Source: Metaruminococcus_A sp964607135 (GTDB lineage Bacteria; Bacillota; Clostridia; Oscillospirales; Ruminococcaceae). From it: DNA of 9,354 nt. This document shows, piece after piece, positions 1 through 7,504 of this stretch (its first letter is position 1; every line of letters begins with the position of its first letter). Location of the stretch: NCBI GenBank assembly GCA_964607135.1, contig CAZSIV010000063.1, positions 1-9,354 on the forward strand. The letters are read 5' to 3'. Under the pieces are notes generated by a model. It was not told the DNA's origin. It made no database searches and was given only the letters and a program-made list of their open reading frames with translations. A program made the translations under genes and the position numbers.

Positions 1-13
1 ACTTCTTTCTCCC

Positions 14-58
14 AGAGTCTGCAAACTAATTTGCGAAAAACTCTTGACACTACCTAAT
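14..58. repeat. imperfect hairpin after the last gene, possible mobile-element edge
   Basis: AGAGT (14-18) pairs with ACTCT (40-44), and inside them GCAAA (21-25) pairs with TTTGC (30-34) around CTAA, giving an interrupted stem-loop. On the minus strand the block GTGTCAAGAGTTTTTCGCAA is reminiscent of the terminal repeats of insertion sequences common in Firmicutes (IS256-like), but this is from memory and no transposase is in view. No clean T-run follows the stem, so it is a poor intrinsic terminator for the operon ending at 73. Confidence 0.3.
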
Positions 59-72
59 CAGCACTAGATTTA

Positions 73-708
73 TTAATTTTCTTCCGAAATCTCTTTAATC
101 ACCTTACATGGCACGCCGCAGGCAAATACATTGGGAGGAACATCCCTCGTAACAATGCTACCAGCGCCGATAATACTATTGTCTCCAATTGTAACACCGG
201 GGCAGATAACAACTCCTGTGTAAATCAAAACATTGTTTCCAATATGTACAGGTAATGCTTTTTCATAATTTCCTCTGCTACCGGAGACTAAACTGTTTGG
301 TATTACCTTTGGTGCGCGTGCGCTGCTGTTAATAGGGTGCTCAATCGTTACAATGGAAACATTCGGGCCAATAAACACATTATCTCCAATCCGTATTTCG
401 CCGTAGTCCTGCAGACATAAATTCCAATTGGAAAAGAAATTTTTACCGATATGAATATTCTTTCCGTAGACAACCTTAAACGGCGTGAATACATTGTAGG
501 GATCGCCATCGATCGACCCGAGCAAGCGCCTGAGTATGCGCCACTTTCGCCCTTGCATCCATAATGGGCAATTATTTAACTTGCGCTGTAAATGTTCTGA
601 TCTCAGCATAGAAAATAAAAAAGACTTGTCTGCCGGATTAAACAATTCTCCTGATCGCATTTTTTCAACTTCGTGCAGTCCTGTTGGCTTGTTTTTTTCT
701 ATAGGCAT
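73..708 (-). CDS. hexapeptide-repeat O-acetyltransferase (211 aa), maltose/galactoside type
   Basis: This left-handed beta-helix enzyme transfers acetyl from acetyl-CoA to a hydroxyl, usually of a sugar or small molecule. An N-terminal maltose-acetyltransferase-like region (KMRSGELFNPADKSF, about 16-30) is followed by hexapeptide repeats such as IRIGDNVFIGPNVSI (105-119), VHIGNNVLI and VTIGDNSIIGAGSIVT. His124 in TIEHPI is the probable catalytic histidine, and the end VPCKVIKEI matches the family's usual NPAKVIKEI. The usual W in the GDNVWIG repeat is Leu here (NNVLIY). Length is normal. The start at 708 follows AGGAG in the 12-base gap after the preceding gene, so it belongs to the same operon, as its last visible gene. 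The acceptor is unknown; the context suggests a lipid- or metabolite-linked sugar. Confidence 0.9.
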   Translation of the reverse strand: MPIEKNKPTGLHEVEKMRSGELFNPADKSFLFSMLRSEHLQRKLNNCPLWMQGRKWRILRRLLGSIDGDPYNVFTPFKVVYGKNIHIGKNFFSNWNLCLQDYGEIRIGDNVFIGPNVSIVTIEHPINSSARAPKVIPNSLVSGSRGNYEKALPVHIGNNVLIYTGVVICPGVTIGDNSIIGAGSIVTRDVPPNVFACGVPCKVIKEISEEN

Positions 709-720
709 ATTTTTATTCTC

Positions 721-1110
721 CTATGCTTTTGTTGATATTATTGCAGCTATAATCACAGCCAAAGCCCCAATAAGAGCTACTATAATTTTCACAATCATTT
801 CTATATTAAAATCTTTGTTTTTCGTTTTTGGTTGTGAAGATTCATTATCTGCGTCAAATTTGACATTGTTCTTTATTGCTGTTTCTATATCAACAAAATC
901 TTTTTCTCTATAGTTTTCCAAAGAGATATCCTTTAGCGAATTAGACAATTCTAATGAGTCAATTATTTTCATCAAATATTCATTCAGTTCTTGGCGTTGT
1001 TCCCCAAATACACCGTCCAGTTCATTTATCAGCAAAGTTTTAAGTTTCTCCACATAAAAACCAAGCAAAAACAACTGCCGTTTAATATCCTTCATGGGAG
1101 GCGTAATCAA
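721..1110 (-). CDS. small tail-anchored membrane protein (129 aa), unrecognised
   Basis: Residues 1-100 are helical and charged; residues about 103-126 are a single hydrophobic segment (IVALIGALAVIIAAII) ending in the short tail STKA, which is a tail-anchor layout with the bulk in the cytosol. A linker rich in Asp, Ser, Lys and Pro precedes the segment. The frame opens with TTG at 1110, overlapping the stop of the 68-aa gene (TTGA), without a clear ribosome site, so initiation would depend on coupling. The ATG at 1095 (residue 6) is an alternative start and also lacks a ribosome site. The family is unknown. It may hold the soluble partners of this operon at the membrane. Confidence 0.75.
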   Translation of the reverse strand: MITPPMKDIKRQLFLLGFYVEKLKTLLINELDGVFGEQRQELNEYLMKIIDSLELSNSLKDISLENYREKDFVDIETAIKNNVKFDADNESSQPKTKNKDFNIEMIVKIIVALIGALAVIIAAIISTKA

Positions 1111-1313
1111 GCTAAGAACAACTGTTTCATATTTTCTATTTTTGCATCCGCAACTTCCGAATTATCAATTCCCATCTCCTTAATGTAATCAAGTATTTCA
1201 TCATGCATATTTTCTATATCGTGTGGAGATATTGACATATTTGTTAAATTAGAAAGTTTTGTTGTTATCTCAATACATCCTACTTTCATTCCCAGTTCAA
1301 ACCACTTTCTCAT
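1107..1313 (-). CDS. hypothetical 68-aa protein
   Basis: I do not recognise this small acidic, helical protein. Its ATG (1313) overlaps the PlsC stop codon in an ATGA arrangement, and AAAGGA (1327-1322) lies eight bases upstream, so translation is coupled and the frame is very likely real. There is no membrane segment, cysteine cluster or known motif. Residues around MSISPHDIENMHDEILDYIKEM look like two amphipathic helices, and the MGIDNSEVADAKIENM end another. It overlaps the following gene by four bases. The three-gene coupling with the PlsC-like enzyme and the tail-anchored 129-aa protein suggests a shared complex, but this is inference. Confidence 0.75.
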   Translation of the reverse strand: MRKWFELGMKVGCIEITTKLSNLTNMSISPHDIENMHDEILDYIKEMGIDNSEVADAKIENMKQLFLA

Positions 1314-2284
1314 ACAGGTAATCCTTTCAATGTCTTATTGAACAAAAACGCATTTGCCAGGTTAGGTTCAATAGACTGCAAGTGTGCAAAAGCTTCCTTG
1401 GGTTCAGTTATATTTTTTAAATGAAATTCTCTTGCTCTAACATCTTCATATGTGAATCCGTGCCACTCTTTTAAGCGATCATTGACGAATGAGTCAAAAT
1501 AATCTCTAGGCAGTTCCGCTCTTCTACATGGCTGTATATATTCCCAAATCTGCCATTTAAGTGTCGCCATTACATCTCGCAAATCGGCAATTGCAACCAT
1601 TTTTAATGCTAATTCATCGGTATACTGATAAACATACTGTGCGACATCAAATATGCTGCCGATATTTATATAAAACTCTTTGCCATATTGTTCAATTGCC
1701 ACCGGAACAATGGCAGCATTTGCTTTTAGCGCAACTTCAATAATACCGAACGGTAATGGTAGCACAGGTTGATTTGGAGATAAGTTCCAAATACCCTCCG
1801 GAAACCACATGATATTGCCGCCTTTTTTTAATATTGTAACAGAAGTTTCCTTTGATTTCGTTTTATCCTCTTTGTCGTACTTGTTCAGATAGATAATCCC
1901 ATTCAACTCAATGAACATACCGTCCGATGTGCCGTGTAAATTTTCAAAGTCTCCAGATAGCAGATAATAATGCTTTTTTAGAATCTGAGAACAAACCTCA
2001 ATATCATGCTTTCCGATGTGCGTAATGCAGAAAATGATTGGGCGATCCGTTTGGGGGACTTTACTGCCAGGAAGCGTAATTGTTTTAAATCCACTGAAAA
2101 TGTTTTTTAGTGTGATTGCACACAACAAAAGCGGATGCATGATGACACGGGTACGATGGCTCATTTTATATAGCCATGAGCGTTCATACTCCGCACGCTT
2201 ACGTATATATTCGTTTTTCTCCATCATCTCACCGGGCTTGAGCAGGGGGTTGCTTCCTTCTGTTGACTTGTCTTTTTTCTGCAT
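1310..2284 (-). CDS. PlsC-family acyltransferase (324 aa)
   Basis: The family transfers an acyl group from acyl-CoA, acyl-ACP or acyl phosphate to a glycerophospholipid-type hydroxyl at the membrane. Numbered from the chosen ATG, the catalytic HX4D is His89-Ile-Gly-Lys-His-Asp94, block III is Phe161-Pro-Glu-Gly164, and the block IV-like IVPVAI is at 192-197. A hydrophobic segment at about 46-64 could dip into or span the membrane. The frame is open for 32 codons upstream of this start, but those overlap the ligase; the ATG at 2284 is preferred because GAGGGA lies nine bases upstream and just after the ligase stop. The protein is longer than typical PlsC (about 240 aa), with an extra C-terminal helical part from about 250. 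Its place after the ligases suggests it uses an acyl group they activate. Confidence 0.88.
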   Translation of the reverse strand: MQKKDKSTEGSNPLLKPGEMMEKNEYIRKRAEYERSWLYKMSHRTRVIMHPLLLCAITLKNIFSGFKTITLPGSKVPQTDRPIIFCITHIGKHDIEVCSQILKKHYYLLSGDFENLHGTSDGMFIELNGIIYLNKYDKEDKTKSKETSVTILKKGGNIMWFPEGIWNLSPNQPVLPLPFGIIEVALKANAAIVPVAIEQYGKEFYINIGSIFDVAQYVYQYTDELALKMVAIADLRDVMATLKWQIWEYIQPCRRAELPRDYFDSFVNDRLKEWHGFTYEDVRAREFHLKNITEPKEAFAHLQSIEPNLANAFLFNKTLKGLPV

Positions 2285-2297
2285 AATGCAACTTCCC

Positions 2298-4028
2298 TCA
2301 CAATTTCTCTGCTTCTTTTTCGAGCACTTTGTAATCAATCTTCCCCACCACCGTTTTAGGTAATTCGGCAAGATATTCATAGCTATATGGACGCAGATAA
2401 TCCGGCAGTTTTTGCAGGCAGAGCTGTGTTAATTTCGCCGTAACATCATCGGCGGAATCCGTAATACCATTTTTCAAAACAACATATGCTTTCGGAGAAA
2501 ATCCTTTTCCATCATGACCGCTTACAACGCAAACTTCCGCAACTTCCGGTGACTGCATAATTACATCTTCAATCTTTTTGGGAAACACTTTATATGCCAG
2601 TCCCTCCGGTCCGACAAACATAACCCTCTTCATTCTGCCTAACAAAAACAGAAAACCATCTTCGTCCACATAGCCTAAATCTTCTGTATGAACCCATTTT
2701 GTTCCGTCGGTTTCTATCATGATTAGTTCGTTAGTTTCCTTTTCATTGTCTTTGTATCCGATCATAAGAGATGGGCTGGAAAGAAGAACTTCACCCGTTT
2801 CTCCGTATTTGCATTCGCACTTTTTGTCATTGTCATAAATTCGGATATTGTTTTTAACAAGAGGTATGCCTACACTGCCTATTTTCAAGTGATTATCAAA
2901 TGCTGTCACTGCACTGGAACAAACTTCTGTCATACCATACCCTGTCAATAGCTTCGCCCGTGAACCATGATCAGATAAAAATTTGTTGATATTCAATTCC
3001 AATTGTTCAGATAAGCCGTCGCCGCCGGCAGCAAATGTTTGGATGAAAGATAAATCAATCGATTGAAGTTTTCTATCTTCCAGCATCGGGCTGAAATAAG
3101 AGGGAATACCCACAATATGCATCGGGCGATATTTTTTAAAGTATTGAAACCAGTCTGCTGCTTCAAACTTCGGAACAATTGCAACTGTCAGTCCCAAGCA
3201 AAGCGGCATATGCATGCATGTCAGCATTCCATAAACAACAAAGGGTACAATAATGTTTAAGAAAACCTGACCGCGTTGGTATGACATACTTTTCATATAT
3301 TGCATTGCAACTGTATTATAGGCTTTATCCGTTAATAGAACCGTTTTAGGTACTCCGGTTGTTCCGCCTGTATGTCCCCAAATGCTTGTAGAATTACAGT
3401 CATGACTTGTGTTAATGTTTTTAACAGAATCTGCTCGTTTCAAAAAGTCTTTCCAAGCAATAACTTTGCCATTTGATATATTTTCTTTGTTGGAAATTTT
3501 TGTTCTGATTTTATAACCCATTTTTAACATCATCGGCATATAATCGGAAACAGAAAATGTAATGATTTTGTCGACCCCAACTTTTTTACTCGCTTGGATT
3601 GTTTTCTCTAAAAAAAGATCCACTGTTACCACGTATTCTGATCTTGCTTCAGAAAAATATGTCTGGAATTCTGTTTCTGATGCGATAATATTGATATAAT
3701 TGGAAATGGCACCTATTTTATTGAGGGCATAAAATATTACTATCGAATTGACGCATGATGGAGTAACGACTGTACAAACATCGCCCTGCTTCATACCTAT
3801 CCCGACGAATGCCCTTGCCGCTTTATCAATATTTTCAAACAGCTCGCCGTATGTAATCTTTCTTCCGAAGTAGATTAGCGCCACATCATCAAGATGATCT
3901 TTGTTATTCTCCCAAAGGTACTCATAGATCGTGCATTCAGGCAAGGGAGCGTTGATTGCTTCCTCGCTGTAATATTTCAGCCACGGTTTGTCAATGGATG
4001 GGTAGCCGGTTAGTTCTTTCGTGTGCAT
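2298..4028 (-). CDS. AMP-dependent acyl ligase (576 aa)
   Basis: This is a second free-standing ANL-superfamily ligase. Its phosphate loop is HTGGTTGVPK (219-228), A5 is GYGMTE (363-368), A8 is GRMKR (464-468) and A10 is Lys563 in GKIDY. The A7 motif reads HTED (447-450) in place of HTGD: the ribose-binding Asp450 is kept but the preceding Gly is Glu. The leader (residues 4-74) is identical to that of the upstream ligase, whereas the substrate-binding middle differs, so the acid activated probably differs too. The start at 4028 follows AAAGGAG, which overlaps the end of the upstream gene. Downstream, the PlsC-like gene begins 13 bases after its stop codon. The pairing of an acyl ligase with PlsC parallels the E. 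coli Aas fusion. Confidence 0.93.
   Translation of the reverse strand: MHTKELTGYPSIDKPWLKYYSEEAINAPLPECTIYEYLWENNKDHLDDVALIYFGRKITYGELFENIDKAARAFVGIGMKQGDVCTVVTPSCVNSIVIFYALNKIGAISNYINIIASETEFQTYFSEARSEYVVTVDLFLEKTIQASKKVGVDKIITFSVSDYMPMMLKMGYKIRTKISNKENISNGKVIAWKDFLKRADSVKNINTSHDCNSTSIWGHTGGTTGVPKTVLLTDKAYNTVAMQYMKSMSYQRGQVFLNIIVPFVVYGMLTCMHMPLCLGLTVAIVPKFEAADWFQYFKKYRPMHIVGIPSYFSPMLEDRKLQSIDLSFIQTFAAGGDGLSEQLELNINKFLSDHGSRAKLLTGYGMTEVCSSAVTAFDNHLKIGSVGIPLVKNNIRIYDNDKKCECKYGETGEVLLSSPSLMIGYKDNEKETNELIMIETDGTKWVHTEDLGYVDEDGFLFLLGRMKRVMFVGPEGLAYKVFPKKIEDVIMQSPEVAEVCVVSGHDGKGFSPKAYVVLKNGITDSADDVTAKLTQLCLQKLPDYLRPYSYEYLAELPKTVVGKIDYKVLEKEAEKL
3807..4019 (-). repeat. shared ligase leader, copy 2
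   Basis: This is the partner of the repeat at 5514-5726. It encodes the same 71 residues with about 14 third-position differences. Beyond this block the two ligases share only the common ANL motifs and a similar KIDY/LEKEAE ending. Part of the same leader appears, decayed, at 8283-8350. Confidence 0.95.
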
Positions 4029-4043
4029 GTTCGTTCTCCTTTA

Positions 4044-5738
4044 TCATTCCGCTTCTTTTTCCAATGCCCGATAATCGATTTTACCGGCAATAGTGAGTGG
4101 CAACGAATCTTTTATGATTATCTTTTCGGGAATCATATGTTCAGGCAACAATTCCTTACAATGACCTAGAATAGTACTCTCACTGATTTCATTTAAAACG
4201 ACAGCAAATAATACTGGAATATTGATTCGCTTATTATCCGGTTTACATATCGCGGCACAATATAATACTTCTTTCATTTTAGAAACGATCTGTTCTATGT
4301 AATCAGGATATAATTTAAAAACCATACCACCGTTGTCTTTGGTTGTACAAATTCTTTTTAATCTCCCATTTATAAACAAAAACCCATCATTATCAATGGT
4401 TGCTAAATCTCCGGTGTGAATCCAACGGACATTGTTTTCATCAAAAGAAATTGCTTTTCGAGTTTCTTCTTCGTTTTGATAATATTCAACCATTACACTC
4501 GGCGAGCTAATAAGAAGCTCTCCCATACTGTTATATGGTAATTCTTTTTGTGTTTCGGTATCGATAATTTTAATATTGCTTTTGGGGAGAGGTATTCCCA
4601 CGCTGCCAGATTTGCTGCAGTGATTCATATTAGTGCAGACAGTAGCACATGCTTCTGTCATGCCAAAACCCACGACCAAAACAATGTTACTTCCATGCTT
4701 ATTCAGAAACTCATTTACTGTTGATTCGCGAACATCATTTGTTGCAGCACCGCCAATAGCAATTGTTTTCATATGCGATAAATTAAGTTTCTGCACTCGT
4801 TTGTTTGAAATAATTGCAGATACATGAGGACCGGCACCTACGAAATGATTCGGCTTTATTTTTGCAAATAAATTTGCAATAGATTCATTATCGATTTTCA
4901 GGCTCATACAAATTGTCATTCCTAAAGTTAACGGCATATGGACGCCAACGCTGAATCCATAAGCATGAAACGGAGGAATACAGTGCAGCAAAGTATCTTG
5001 ACGGCTGTAATCCATCCCTGAAATTTTATATTGATAAGATACTGAATTAAAATTATCATCACTTAATGCCACGCTTTTAGGAACACCAGTAGTTCCACCT
5101 GTATGTACTAAAATTGCCGCTTTGTCATGTTCTGTATTTAATACATAATCAACTTTCTTCGATTTGATAAAAGAAGAAAAGTACTCAAAGCCATTCTTTA
5201 CCGTTTTACTTTTAGCCTTTACTTTATACAATATCTTTGTGATGGGATTCATTGATTCAGAGGGCGATATTGCAATAACATATGGAGCGGTTTCACATGC
5301 ATTACGATATTTACCGGTAAACAGTTCTAAAATAATAAAAGCCTTTGCATTTAACTTATCAATAGCTTTACACATGTCTTTGTCATTTAAAGTGGGGTAT
5401 TCAAAGGCAGAAACGGCTCCTATTTTGTTTAAGGCATATGTACAATAAATCATTTCGGGGGTATTGAGAGTGCAAAGGACAACTATATCATTGCTTTTGA
5501 TACCAATCGCTGCGAATGCCCTTGCCGCTTTATCAATATTTTCAAACAGCTCGCCGTATGTAATTTTTCTTCCGAAGTAGATCAACGCCACATCATCGAG
5601 ATGATCTTTGTTATTCTCCCAAAGATACTCGTATATGGTGCACTCAGGCAAGGGTGCATTGATTGCTTCCTCGCTGTAATATTTCAGCCACGGTTTATCA
5701 ATAGACGGGTAGCCGGTTAGTTCTTTCTCATTCTGCAT
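4044..5738 (-). CDS. AMP-dependent acyl ligase (564 aa)
   Basis: This is a full-length ANL-superfamily enzyme, expected to activate a carboxylic acid as acyl-AMP and pass it to CoA or a carrier. Visible motifs are the phosphate loop HTGGTTGVPK (212-221), A5 GFGMTE (357-362), A7 HTGD (441-444), A8 GRLKR (458-462) and the A10 catalytic Lys553 in AGKIDY. All key residues are present, so it should be active. Residues 5-75 are the leader shared word for word with the next ligase; after AARAF the two diverge sharply. The start at 5738 has GGAG ten bases upstream, within the last codons of the preceding ligase, so the genes are tightly coupled. No membrane segment is seen. The substrate cannot be assigned; fatty or aryl acids are typical. 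No carrier-protein domain is attached, unlike an NRPS module. Confidence 0.93.
   Translation of the reverse strand: MQNEKELTGYPSIDKPWLKYYSEEAINAPLPECTIYEYLWENNKDHLDDVALIYFGRKITYGELFENIDKAARAFAAIGIKSNDIVVLCTLNTPEMIYCTYALNKIGAVSAFEYPTLNDKDMCKAIDKLNAKAFIILELFTGKYRNACETAPYVIAISPSESMNPITKILYKVKAKSKTVKNGFEYFSSFIKSKKVDYVLNTEHDKAAILVHTGGTTGVPKSVALSDDNFNSVSYQYKISGMDYSRQDTLLHCIPPFHAYGFSVGVHMPLTLGMTICMSLKIDNESIANLFAKIKPNHFVGAGPHVSAIISNKRVQKLNLSHMKTIAIGGAATNDVRESTVNEFLNKHGSNIVLVVGFGMTEACATVCTNMNHCSKSGSVGIPLPKSNIKIIDTETQKELPYNSMGELLISSPSVMVEYYQNEEETRKAISFDENNVRWIHTGDLATIDNDGFLFINGRLKRICTTKDNGGMVFKLYPDYIEQIVSKMKEVLYCAAICKPDNKRINIPVLFAVVLNEISESTILGHCKELLPEHMIPEKIIIKDSLPLTIAGKIDYRALEKEAE
5514..5726 (-). repeat. 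shared ligase leader, copy 1
   Basis: These 213 bases (71 codons, KELTGYP to KAARAF) are aligned without gaps to 3807-4019. I count 14 mismatches by eye, all silent, so the encoded leaders are identical. Similarity falls off sharply just beyond the AARAF end. Confidence 0.95.
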
Positions 5739-5743
5739 GATAG

Positions 5744-7504
5744 TTATTCTCCAATCTCGTTTTTGAATTCATCCTCGGCCATTTTACGAAGTAGTTCATA
5801 GTTAATTTTTTCTGCGGAATCGGTGCGTGGGAGCTTATCCATAAAAGTAATACTCGCTGGGGCTTCATACTGTTTTAGGGTTATATTTTCTCCGCTAACA
5901 GGATTGAAATAGGTTTCCATAGATTTTTCTATTATGTATTTTTCTGTTTCGCTGCTTGCTTCTATACCGGGTTTCAAAACAACATATGCCTTACTTTGAA
6001 ATAAGCTCTCCTTATCCGGCTTTGGAACAACGGCACAGGCATCCACAACATCAATTCCGCAAACTACATTTTGAATCAATTCGCAATAAACCTTGTTTAA
6101 TGTACCGGTTATGTAAAATCGGGAGGCTCGTCCGATCATTGTAAAATAGCGGTCTGTATCTAATATGCCGTAATTTCCGGTGTAGTAATATCTTTTACCC
6201 TTGAAAGTAATCATCGTATTCTCAGTACCTTCGGGATCGTTGTAATAGCCTTTGAAAACATGCTTTCCTGAAGTGCATAGAATGCCCGGTTCGCCGTATT
6301 TTACTTCTTCTTTAGTTTCAGGGTCAAGAACAACATATTTTGGCCCGACGACAAGTTGACCGACTGTTTTGGGGCGGTAAGGTACATTCATAGAATTGGT
6401 GCTGCATCCAAGAGTTTCGCCATTTCCTGATCCGTTACATATTTCGACTGTGGCACCATGCTTGGCAAAAAACTCAATTCCGTCTTTTGATTGGGATACA
6501 GAAAGGAAATCGCCGCCTGATACAAATAATTTTAAAGATGGAAACATTAAATCGTCGGGTAAATTTCGTTTGGATAGTTCCAAAAAAGCGGGAGAACCAA
6601 ATATTAAATAAGGTTCCTTGGCATAATATATTGCAATATTATTTGGATTAATGTCAGGCGCTAGAACTGCCTCTCCGCCCACAAAAATAGGAACGAGGAT
6701 CGAACAGCAAAAACCGTATGGGTACATAAACGGTACAACGCCCATCCAACGACGATTTTCTTTTGTGGTTTTCTTTTGATGGGTAGAACTTTTTAAATAT
6801 AAGAGTGCAGCAAGCAAATTTTGGTTTGTAAACAACAGACTTTTCGGTTCACCCGTAGAGCCGCTTGTATAGAGAATCAAGGCATCTTGTTTACCGCCAA
6901 AATTAGTTTTTACCCGTTTATTCCATCGGGAGGCAAGCATTCCTAAATCGTGATAGGAAAGATATGCCGGCAATGTATCAGATACGGAATTGCTTTTCTC
7001 AAAATTACGGTCGTTTACCTTGTCGGCTGACAGGGTAATGATATACCTGACATTCGACGCTGATTTGATTTTTTCGTTGTATGTGGGGGACTTATCGTAG
7101 TTGATCAAAATAGGGGAATTGTACTTTGCAAGATACCTTAGAATTTCATCATCGGAAGCATAAGGATTCAAAAATGTAACGACAACTCCAATGCGGTTGG
7201 CCGCTTTAAATATTGCCACCGACTGATAAAGATTCGGCATAGAAACAGCCAGAATATCTCCCGGCTTAACGCCTAAACATAAGAAAGCCTTTGCGAGGAT
7301 TTGGGCGTCCTCTCTAAATTGCTTATGATTGACCTTTAAATCCAGACAATCAAAAACAGGGGTACTCCCTTTAAACGCAAACATTAAATCTATAGCATTT
7401 GAAATGCTTAAATTCGGGATAATTGGATGTCGTTCAAAAAATTTAACCCCTTTTAAATGTGTTTTGTCTATCGACGGGTAACCGGTTAGGTTTTTCGCAT
7501 GCAT
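5744..7504 (-). CDS. internal in-frame start giving a free 586-aa ligase
   Basis: The ATG at 7504 opens MHAKNLTGYPSIDK, exactly where the neighbouring ligases begin (MHTKELTGYPSIDK and MQNEKELTGYPSIDK). It lies inside the larger frame with no stop codon before it. It is probably the ancestral start of the ligase: the upstream membrane-protein gene has lost, or never had, a stop and reads through in frame. Translation here would give a soluble ligase without the anchor, alongside the anchored fusion. Whether both forms are made cannot be told from sequence. Confidence 0.6.
   Translation of the reverse strand: MHAKNLTGYPSIDKTHLKGVKFFERHPIIPNLSISNAIDLMFAFKGSTPVFDCLDLKVNHKQFREDAQILAKAFLCLGVKPGDILAVSMPNLYQSVAIFKAANRIGVVVTFLNPYASDDEILRYLAKYNSPILINYDKSPTYNEKIKSASNVRYIITLSADKVNDRNFEKSNSVSDTLPAYLSYHDLGMLASRWNKRVKTNFGGKQDALILYTSGSTGEPKSLLFTNQNLLAALLYLKSSTHQKKTTKENRRWMGVVPFMYPYGFCCSILVPIFVGGEAVLAPDINPNNIAIYYAKEPYLIFGSPAFLELSKRNLPDDLMFPSLKLFVSGGDFLSVSQSKDGIEFFAKHGATVEICNGSGNGETLGCSTNSMNVPYRPKTVGQLVVGPKYVVLDPETKEEVKYGEPGILCTSGKHVFKGYYNDPEGTENTMITFKGKRYYYTGNYGILDTDRYFTMIGRASRFYITGTLNKVYCELIQNVVCGIDVVDACAVVPKPDKESLFQSKAYVVLKPGIEASSETEKYIIEKSMETYFNPVSGENITLKQYEAPASITFMDKLPRTDSAEKINYELLRKMAEDEFKNEIGE

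Noticed and set aside
44..72. Plus-strand TTGACA at 44-49 as a -35 box
   Set aside because: No acceptable -10 lies at 16-18 bases spacing, and it would fire into the acetyltransferase gene in the antisense direction.
536..913. Plus-strand open frames opposite the acetyltransferase and small-protein genes, and similar ones elsewhere in the window
   Set aside because: They lie antisense to well-supported genes, lack ribosome sites and give no family-like protein. They are shadows of the real frames.
2282..2380. Longer start for the PlsC-like protein at 2380, adding 32 residues
   Set aside because: The extension overlaps the end of the ligase gene out of frame, has no ribosome site and does not resemble the family. 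The ATG at 2284 fits better.
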